Assembly (NCBI RefSeq): GCF_000150275.1
Contig: NW_002060948.1
Location: forward strand, 2,224,180 to 2,288,179
Direction: 5' to 3'
Origin: Trichoplax adhaerens
Taxonomy: Eukaryota > Placozoa > Uniplacotomia > Trichoplacea > Trichoplacidae
DNA length: 64,000 nt
The translations under genes were made by a program, and so were the position numbers. This document shows, one piece after another, positions 52,471-64,000 of the stretch (the stretch's first letter is position 1; every line of letters begins with the position of its first letter). The notes beneath the pieces are model-generated. The model did no database searches. It was given only the letters and a program-made list of their open reading frames with translations, and was not told where the DNA came from.

Positions 52471-52653
52471 TTAATTAAAGAACAGGCCGCCGCAGTAGCG
52501 CTCGCTTCAATTCAAGGCATGCTCAAGGACTTGCTGCAATACAGCCTAGCACTATTTAATTTGAATAAAATCCTGAGGCGTTCAAGCAGTTGTTACGAGC
52601 GTGTCTATGAGTACGACGGCAACTTGGAATCTACGCTATATCATGGTTCTTAA
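52471..52653 (+). CDS. Unrecognised 60-codon open frame, GC-richer than its surroundings
   Basis: The frame opens after TAA 52468-52470 and closes at TAA 52651-52653; the first ATG is 52519. It starts EQAAAVALASIQGMLKDLL and contains RRSSSCYERVYEYDGN. Codons are GC-richer and more varied than in the flanks, and no other frame is open across it. No family is recognised. An array lies just upstream, as at known promoters, but no downstream exon was identified. Confidence 0.3.
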   Translation, partial: LIKEQAAAVALASIQGMLKDLLQYSLALFNLNKILRRSSSCYERVYEYDGNLESTLYHGS

Positions 52654-53097
52654 ACTGAGAAAAGAAACAGGCAATTTTCTCACATGGTACCATACCAAAA
52701 AATCATCAGTCGGACATCTGTTGTACGCGTGATTAGAAATTCTACCTATGCTATAGTTAATTATTTATTTATTCAATGACTGAATTTGTCGATAATTATA
52801 ACTACTGTATTTTAACTAGGGCAGTTGGACTGATTGCTGATGAAAGATAGTTTCTGAGCAGCCTTTCCAATGTATTAACATGCCAGAACAGTTATTATAA
52901 TTATTTGAGACAAGGTTGCAATGAGAAATGCACATATCGTGCATAAACTCTACATAAAAAGTTAAAACCCTTTTCTTTAGACTTTGTAGCATATTAAGAT
53001 ATACGGTATTTCAATACATAGATGCGTATGATCATCTCAGCAGAACAGGAAAATTAATCTAAAAAATTTAAATACGACAGACTATATTTTTTATTAA

Positions 53098-56000
53098 TTA
53101 TATTTGATATAAATTTGCAGTAAAGTTTGTATTCACTTTCGATGTATGTATCATACGATCACGATCGATCAAGACAGAGTTATCGGCGTCCTGAAAATGA
53201 TAGAGAGATATCGTTAGTTCTTGTACTATACCTTACCTTATTAAACTGAAAATATATAGGTACTAATACGAGTATAGACATGTAATTAGATTTATTTTTC
53301 ATTATTCGCGCCCATAGCTTCATGCAGGAATTTACTAGCTGTTATAAGTCGTGTCCTCTAAGCGATTAAAAAGCTAAAAGCTATCATTCTACATTCTAAA
53401 TATGATGAATTACAAAACACGAGCATTACTTCATTCCAGTTCGAGAGTGTAATTTCTTTTACAATTTCAAAAGTATCCCAGTCATGTAAATAAACTACGC
53501 CTTTACAGGACAAGGTTACGACTACTTCCAGTTCATCTTCATAATCGATCATTAATAGTGCCTACAATTTCAAACATTGTTTACCACACAGTCATAGAAT
53601 TTTTGTATATGACAGTGAAATGTTGGACAAGTATAAGTTACCTCATCGTTTTCATTAAAATTTACAGCTCCTAAGTGATAAACCTGCTTTATGGTTCTTC
53701 CTGATGACGTTGTATGACTAACCTACCCATGCAATGAGATAGCGTTATGTAGATATATTGTTATGCATGCTTTGAAAATTAATAAAATCTTTCCAAGTAA
53801 AACAATCTATAGCATAATATTGATTAAAATTAAATTTCAACGGTACAACTGAGGTTTCAATAACAAAGTAACCTAACCTGAGGTGCTTCGACATTGAGGA
53901 TTTGCTTCATATTAATCTTTCCACACTCTACTAATTCATTATGGTCATTCATAGGAAAATGATGTACTTTATAAAATCTGATTTGGAAGAAAGATATCAT
54001 TAAATGTATAACCGTAGTTATGAATTGTGAAACCTATTTGCAATAGAACTATATATATAACCCGATAATCTTTATCTTACGTGGCTCTGTCGGATTCAAC
54101 GTGTAGTAAATGGTCATTAAATGAAAAATATGCACAGTCATTGTATAATTGAATATTTTTTGTATAGAAGATACCATTTTCAGCCTACATATATAGCAAT
54201 AAACATAAAATGTAACATTTATCGTATATCCGAGTAGTTGTGCTATGTGATCTAATATATAGGAATGATATGATTGTGATAACTAAAACATTAATTTATT
54301 GTTTCTAACCAGTTTGTTATAGCAGAATGATCGAACTTCGTATTGATAAAGTTTCATATTAGGTGTTCGATTAACATAATGCCATGGGATCCCACCAAAT
54401 GTAACTGTATGATCTTCAGACGTCTTTAGTTGAAATAAAGTTTCTAGAGTTTCTATTACTGTTTAACAAATTAACCAGTGCTTCAATTTTACATTCTGTG
54501 CATAAAATAACGTTTCAAGCATATCATATGTATACTTAATGATCTACAACATTTTTCTTATTAAGACATTAAACCTTCGCTGGCTTTAAGTAATTTTACA
54601 TATTTGAACTAGCCTACCAGTTGTTATTGGAATACCCAAGGGAAATTTTCCAACAATTTCATTATTCAAACGATCGCCTAGCAATACAACCTCAGTGGCA
54701 TTCTATCGATGGCGAGTACAGAATTTTTAATAAATATGAAAGAAAGGATCAATATTAAATAAAGTAGCATTTAAGTTACACTATACCATTTCTATTATTT
54801 TGTTAAAGTCATAATACGTGGTTACCAAAGACCGATGACGAACTATAAGCATACTTTCACAAATGTTGACATTGGTAATATTATGTCCAAACACCTACCA
54901 TAAAATTGTATAGCATACCAGTAGATCAATATCTCTATATGCCTTAGTAACAAATTGTACGACAATGCAACACCTGTTTATCAATCTTCAACCGAGATAC
55001 TAATTTTATCGGCCCTATTTCTAATATAATGAGGTGCATAAATATTGAGCTCCCCTATTCAAATGAATAAGTGTAATTATGATTATTATTAATAAACTCC
55101 GCTAAATTGTTTAAGCAAAAAAGAATTTGTTGGAAATCTTTAAAGTTAACAATTACACATCGGTTATGTTTCAAAGTATTGTTATTATTTCATTCTTCAC
55201 TAATATACTTTTAGTAGAATGAGTCTTAATATATAAAATAAAATTAAAAATTACAAACCGTCGCCTGATTTCTTGCACTTTTTATAACTACTCTTTTATT
55301 TTCAGTTTCCCAACATAGTTTCCTGAATTAGATTTAAGCATGATTAAACAGGCTGAAGTTAACTCAATTTAAATACATATACTTATGTATAGCGTATTAC
55401 AAGAACTTGGGAGCAGAGCCTAAGAAATAATTTTCCAATAATTTTCCGGTTGTTATTTCATATCTAAGTAAGTAGTTTCTGTTAGTAAGAGCAATCAGAC
55501 TTTGTTTGTGGCTGCATAAATCATCTGGATTTATAATCTAAAGAAAAAATAATACATTTTAGCTGAGAGAAGATTAACTAAGAAGTCTAATAGATCGTAA
55601 AGCAGTATTACTTTTGGCGTCATTAATCGAATTGTCTACGAACTCACACAACGTGTGCAATTTTAAATTCACTATATTTAGTATAGAATATAAGTATAAT
55701 CTTATAGCTGTATAACTGTGAAGATATCCGTATAGATATTTTTATCGTAAAATACGTACATTGTACGGGCATTCATAGGATAGAGCATCCACGATTCGAC
55801 CATAACTCGGATTAAGTACGTACATAAGTTTTGGTTTCCCATCTATGAAATTGTGACTGGTAAAGGTAAATTATCAAAAAATTAATGATGTATGAACGCA
55901 AACATGATAATCTTGGAGTAGGTCAATTATCAGAGAAGATTTCGAGAAATTTTTAAGGGTGTATCTGCTAGCCCATACCTACCAGTCATACGCTTTTCGA

Positions 56001-57119
56001 TAACTGTCATTGAATAGGATCCTATCGTAAGCACGTAAAGACGTTAAAAATATTACAAAATACAAGATCCAGACAACGCATACTGGTACTTCGAAGTTAG
56101 AGCCTTGCTTTATCTAAGTTATCTTACAGTAGACATCTCATATACGCCCGCCCTTTATTAATGATCTACTCATGATCGCTTTTTTGGCGCTGTAACGTAT
56201 TCGGAACCCAGTATTAAACTGACGATATGTATATCTAGATCATTCTTATATATATATAGTTTAGATCAAATTAAAATCTGACTTGCAATTTCCTGGAAAA
56301 TGAGAATAGAGCTTAACAGTTGTATGGTATAATTATAATTGAATGTTAATATGAATTTATAATTGGAATAAGGTTAATTTTATCTAACAGCTATGTCTTT
56401 TAAGCGAGTATGATTATACAGTATATACGATAACATACCTCTCGTAAGAGAACGGACTAGAAGCCTTTAATGTAGCGACCTTCTTAAAGTTGTTTCTAGG
56501 CTATATTATTATGATGGAAATTTTGGTTAGTTTATAATTATTCATGCAAGATGCAGGTAAATGTATGGAGAGAGGAGGAAAAAATGACTGAACTATATTG
56601 TATAACCGAAATTAATTACTACTGTTTGTGATTTGAAAAATGAGCCAATCATATAATTAGTAATTACATGGGCAGCATAACTGAGAAAGAATCTGCAAGG
56701 AATTGGGCACAAATAGCTACCCTGAAACAGGGATTAAATCTATATGCTACTTAAATCACTACGCTATAGTGCATGAGTACATAGTAAACTATAGTGTGTT
56801 GAAATCTCTCAAGGTGAACACTCTACAGTAGAGATCCTTGGAGACTCTACTCTACAGCATACAGTACAGTATACTGCTGCTGAAGGAATCAATTTTGTAA
56901 ATAAAATAACTGTTAAGTGCTAGTGAAAGATTTTATAGAATGGATCGCTACACCATGTAGACATCCGGTAGAATCCTGTAAATGTACAATATGAGATGTA
57001 CTTACACTAGTGATTACAGAGGTTAACATCTTGCAGGCTAATCTACAATTGCTGCCATATAGCTGCCTTCGAATAACATACAAGGAAACATTTAAATGTT
57101 TTTTAAGCTTTTCATTCAT
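53098..57119 (-). CDS. DCAF17: DCAF17 homologue, CUL4-DDB1 substrate receptor, 16 exons
   Basis: DCAF17 is a nuclear/nucleolar adaptor of CUL4-DDB1 ubiquitin ligase; human loss causes Woodhouse-Sakati syndrome. Exons: 57119-57006, 56721-56668, 56500-56439, 56021-55983, 55856-55760, 55537-55401, 55322-55259, 55054-54974, 54894-54787, 54702-54618, 54458-54310, 54184-54081, 53977-53878, 53722-53642, 53561-53430, 53190-53098. All junctions match in phase. Family landmarks: SPFSYER followed by ILFNDSYRK; SLIALTNRNYLLRYEITTGK; KLCWETENKRVVIKSARNQ; FPLGIPI; FGGIPWHYV; and MIDYEDELEVVV. The last exon ends VLIDRDRMIH then NLYQI, like the vertebrate C-terminus. The first two exons rest only on phase and length, so the start is tentative. 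It is divergent with SDHB. Confidence 0.85.
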
Positions 57120-57426
57120 TTCCAGCTCTCAGAGTGTCATCAGGTGCATCGAATTGGGAACAACTCTTACGCTAGTAATAATATCAATGGAAAGTTTGAT
57201 ACTTTTCGAATTAAAACATTCATACTGTATTTGTAGTCCTACGCATATTGTATATCACCGTCGTGTTAAATACAATACGTGTAATAGAACTGACATTATA
57301 TCTCTTTAACCTCATTCGTTATCACTATCACTGCTTTTGATGAACTAGATAAGCAAACTTTAATTTTTGCACCATGTCAACATCAAAATCTGCAGTATTC
57401 TTACAGTACTGTATACTGTAATTTAC

Positions 57427-57660
57427 AGTACAATAGATGCCCGTGTACTGTACACTGTACTGTAGCCCTAAACTATTTTGCATACAGTACAGTACTGTTC
57501 ATAAACTGTCAACGGTAAGTACAGTGTACAGTACAAGAGATGCTCCATGTACTGTACACTGTAGTCCTAAACCATTTTGCATACTGTACAGTACAATAGA
57601 TGCCCCGTGTACTGTACTGTACACGGTAGCCCTAAACCATTTTGCATACTGTACTGTACT
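57427..57660. repeat. Composite ~62-100 bp tandem repeat inside the array
   Basis: Three copies combine the pentamer with a unique core: AGATGCCCCGTGTACTG followed by CCCTAAACCATTTTGCATA. Cores of the second part start near 57466, 57563 and 57629. The pentamers between copies vary in number, so the unit expands by both unequal exchange and slippage. Confidence 0.8.
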
Positions 57661-57688
57661 GTACTGTACAGTGTACACTGTACAGTAC
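57661..57688. repeat. Perfect 28-bp palindrome
   Basis: GTACTGTACAGTGT is followed immediately by its exact reverse complement ACACTGTACAGTAC, with no loop. It could form a cruciform or bind a symmetric dimer. Confidence 0.9.
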
Positions 57689-58268
57689 CATTTCATCGTC
57701 ATGACTAGTCACGACAGTGAACAGTGTGACACTTCAATTCAAGTTCTGACCGTGGACTGTTATGCATCTCTATTCATAAGCATCGTACTGTACAGTACTG
57801 TACTGTGCCGCAACCCCCAAGTTTCCTAAGCTTTCTCACCATGCCGTGCGAATAAGAGTCATCAGTCTGATAATTAGAATAAAATACAATCTTTATTGAT
57901 GTTATGGAGTGCTCAGTACAGTCAGTACACAGTCATAGTCTGTTACAAAGAGTACATAGAGTAGTACAGTACTGTACAGTACAGTACAGTACAGTAGACA
58001 GACACCTACAGTACAGTACTGTACTATACACCTTAGTACTGTACCGTACAGTATTCTTACTGTACCATACAATATATCACATGACCGCGTCAACCTTGGG
58101 ATACATGGGTGCGCTATTGGGTGGTAAAAATGTTGAACCCCCATGCAACACCGGCACATACTGTACTATACTGTACTGCACTGTTGCGCTATATGTTGCA
58201 GTGGCAGCGCTGTGCTTATTATTGATGCTTCTAACAAGGATTGACAGGCAGAAAGATTAGTGGCAGCC

Positions 58269-61381
<3,113 letters not shown>

Positions 61382-63385
61382 TATCGCTAATGTTATTTGT
61401 CGTTATAAGTTCTAGGTTGCATTTGTTTGCTATTGTGGCCTGACTGGATATTATCCTGGGATAATCGATACAGTGTACTCATATTAACATTTACTCTTAT
61501 GTTGTCATCCGGGGCCTGATTTGCTTTCTAGCTTTTTCAATTTTATTTACCGATGACAATCAAATTATGCAGTCAATATGCGTTTTGTATAGGCGTTAGT
61601 TAATGACTATTTTAGTAAAATGTAACTTATTATACTCTTATATGTATGTTTTGCTCCAAGGCATTTATATTCATAAACAAATTTTGAACGCTAATCTGTA
61701 TCAATGTTGTAATTTCTGCATAACTGCTATATTTGCATCTGTACTTTTTATTAGCTACAAAATATAGATCTGAGAGCTTGTCTTGTCGTCTACTGAACTA
61801 TACTGTATTCAATGCACCCTTCACGGTGGAATGTTGACTGTGTGGGTTAATTTATCCTGGTAAATATACATTTGGCTCATTTTACTTCGGGTTAAGATAG
61901 GGTTATTTAATTAAAATGGCTACATTTTGAGCCAATATTAGTATTACATAACCAGCTTCAACATAAGAAATTATCAATTCTACAGTGTTTTAAGATGTAA
62001 CGCGATTAGTGCATGTCCGATATTAACATACGACCCGAACCGGACGAGATTCTAGTGAATAATATTTGTTGACTGTTGTGAAATGGAAACATTTGATTAG
62101 CATGAATGCATGATCTTCTTCATATAGTCAAAACTGCATAGTGATATGTATATAAACGATGCATACTATGCTGATTCCTACAATTTACGATTATGTAACC
62201 TTGCGAATAACAAAATATATATATTTCATGTCCTGTTGAGTGTATCATACATAGCAGATCTACAAATGATGTGAAGATTGGTCTGAGACATAGTATTGTC
62301 GACATATAGTATTCGTATGTATATATGTAATAATTAGTTAGAATACTTTGAATAATTGGCTCTATCTTAAAACGTTGATTCGGAGGAAGACGCAAACTCC
62401 AAAGGATATTTTAAGAAACTTCAAAGCTAATTGGAAATGATAATTTAAGCTAACTTTTGCTAATCAGTATTGTAAATTCATAATCTGTTAATATCCGAAA
62501 TATGAACAAACCATCAAAAATTTACTAATGGATTAACTCAATTATATACCGATTAGCAAGTGCTAAATTAATCTTTTATTTCTAGACCAAACAATGCTCA
62601 TATAGCTTACAGTATTTAGATCTCTTTGGGTTTTAATCATATTGAAAGCATTGCAGTCTTTAGAATTCGTATTAAAATTTACAATTATTATCGACGATAG
62701 CTTCATTGATGATTTAAAATCAATGAATGATGATTGTAATATATTATAAATATCGAAATGCACTAAATATATGAGACTATATAATATATACGAGCTTACG
62801 CTGAAGTATGCGTATTCGTAGGTGTATGAAAGATACGTAAATTAACTTGATTCGAAGCTATTACACATTGAGTTTCTACACGTATAGTGTAAATAAAAAA
62901 TTAATCAATACTCTGCAAGGTGGATTGAAACGAATAACTTGTTTATTTATTGTACATACATTTATTTATTTATTTATTTATAATTATATTTTTTGACTTT
63001 GTGACCTACTGTATTACCATAGAATGGCGTGATCAGTAATAGTACTAAACTGATATGGAAATAAGCACAATTGGTATATAAGATTATAATGCAGGGTGTC
63101 GACAGACTTCAACTGTGGCCACAGGTAGAAGTAATGAATATGCAATCTTAGCGAATAGCTTGATTCTGAGAAATCAGCTTTTTATTTATTCTAGTGTACT
63201 GGTATAGATATTATATTATTTAATTTTATTACCGGAAGAGTATATCAATACCTTTATATAGTTTATTCTTATTTTAAGATTTAAAGTCTATTATAAAGTC
63301 TATTATGTTATTTGACCTGTGATTGCACTTTTTGAGCAGCGCTTAGTAGATTTCTTTATTCTAGAGTTTGATCCAATTTTCCGAG
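61382..63385. other. Intergenic region SDHB to ankyrin gene
   Basis: No exons recognised and no CAGTA/TACTG array, although the ankyrin gene promoter should be here. A (TTTA)n run lies at about 62960-62981. Confidence 0.5.
62960..62981. repeat. (TTTA)n microsatellite
   Basis: About five TTTA units at 62960-62981, with a further partial match just upstream at 62942-62950. Confidence 0.85.
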
Positions 63386-63708
63386 ATGTTTGAGATAGAG
63401 GTAAGCAATGTTTAATTTATCTCTGTTAAGGTTTTATTCTCCATAATAAAGATTACTGATAGCGCTAGCTGTGTTAATTAGTCAGCCTATATACTTACCA
63501 ATTAGTGGAAAAATCATTTAATGAATCTTAATCCTAATATGCATTATCATATCTTGGTATTTTACGACGGTATGATGTTAGTCAATCAAACTGTATTGAT
63601 TATAAATAGGTTTCAGCCACAAATATCTTAAAAGCTGCCCGTTGTGGCCGTCGTGATGTTCTTGCAGACCTTGTTAATAAACGATTAGATATAGACTTTC
63701 CAGATAAG
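63386..63708 (+). CDS. Start of an ankyrin-repeat protein (partial)
   Basis: Exon 1 (63386-63400) encodes MFEIE before GTAAGC. Exon 2 (63610-63708) continues in phase: VSATNILKAARCGRRDVLAD, LVNKRLDIDFPDK, then GTATGG. The second exon is a typical first ankyrin repeat (A-A-R-x-G-x-x-x-V-x-x-L-V, then D-x-x-D). The gene runs off the right edge, so the full domain set and identity are unknown. Exon 1 is short and rests on phase and position only. Confidence 0.6.
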
Positions 63709-64000
63709 GTATGGATTAGGACTAACAATATATCTTTGCGGTTAGATTTGGCTGTGCTATTTAATTTACATAAATAGAATGATAAAATTATGTATTTCAT
63801 TCATGATCACAATTTTAATTCATTATGTTACCTTCTAGGTGATTGAGTAGTCGGTTACTCATTTACGATATCTCTCTTTGATATTCACTAGATTAAGCAT
63901 AAATTTTAATAGCAAGTAGTTTTCATTCAAATTTAGCAATTGATAGTAGCAATTGATGATAGCTGTAGAATAATTCGTTTACTTTCATTTGTAATAGAAA

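Larger units (their letters stand above)
56845..58190. repeat. Large CAGTA/TACTG array between DCAF17 and SDHB
   Basis: The richest array in the window. Dense blocks lie at 57404-57445, 57485-57495, 57520-57565, 57580-57700, 57785-57805, 57915-58070 and 58160-58182, with a small one at 56855-56875 inside DCAF17 intron 1. It includes a composite tandem repeat and a 28-bp perfect palindrome, listed separately. It lies between the DCAF17 start (about 285 bp away) and the SDHB start (about 87 bp away). Confidence 0.9.

Noticed and set aside
56128-56165. Possible DCAF17 exon reading INKGRAYMRCLL
   Set aside because: Its phase does not match the upstream exon ending at 56439. The exon 56021-55983 joins 56439 directly in phase and aligns better with the family.
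57437-58260. ORFs of 85-130 codons on both strands at the DCAF17/SDHB array
   Set aside because: Same artefact: repetitive STVQY/CTVLY peptides read from the pentamer array.

Overview
The window looks like nuclear DNA of an intron-rich, compact, AT-rich animal genome. Ski/Sno, GPS2, DCAF17 and a Rap1GAP-type GAP are animal regulatory genes. Introns are mostly a few hundred bases and genes sit 1-3 kb apart. An early-branching animal such as a placozoan would fit, but this is inference; no search was possible. Almost all coding sequence lies in exons too short to stand out as long ORFs. The models were built by hand from GT/AG splice sites, matching phases and remembered protein families.

Layout. 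1-8.8 kb (-): 3' part of a Rap1GAP-like gene running off the left edge. 8.8-18.5 kb: no firm gene, one ~134-bp tandem repeat and a few weak ORFs. 19.1-21.8 kb (-): ribosomal protein L4 (370 aa). 22.5-25.5 kb (+): GPS2 (274 aa). 27.0-30.8 kb (-): mitochondrial oxoglutarate/malate carrier SLC25A11 (314 aa). 31.4-31.7 kb: MITE-like element. 33.9-39.0 kb (+): protein with two cyclic-nucleotide-binding domains, CNBD2-like. 42.4-43.6 kb (+): mitochondrial ribosomal protein L2 (284 aa). 45.1-46.4 kb (-): PIGP (133 aa). 48.4-50.1 kb (+): Ski/Sno (509 aa). 53.1-57.1 kb (-): DCAF17. 58.3-61.4 kb (+): succinate dehydrogenase iron-sulfur subunit SDHB (273 aa). 63.4 kb to the right edge (+): start of an ankyrin-repeat gene.

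Organisation. Genes alternate strand, giving head-to-head pairs: RPL4|GPS2, SLC25A11|CNBD2-like, PIGP|SKI and DCAF17|SDHB. Three genes serve mitochondria (SLC25A11, MRPL2, SDHB), but they are unlinked housekeeping genes rather than an operon.

The most striking non-coding feature is a family of self-complementary pentanucleotide arrays, (CAGTA)n facing (TACTG)n, rich in palindromes and hairpins. They lie just upstream of start codons, typically 60-350 bp away, at nearly every resolved gene, and are absent from three of the four gaps that hold no resolved promoter. They may be a shared promoter or boundary element, or a repeat tolerated only in promoters. This is the best candidate for an undescribed system here.
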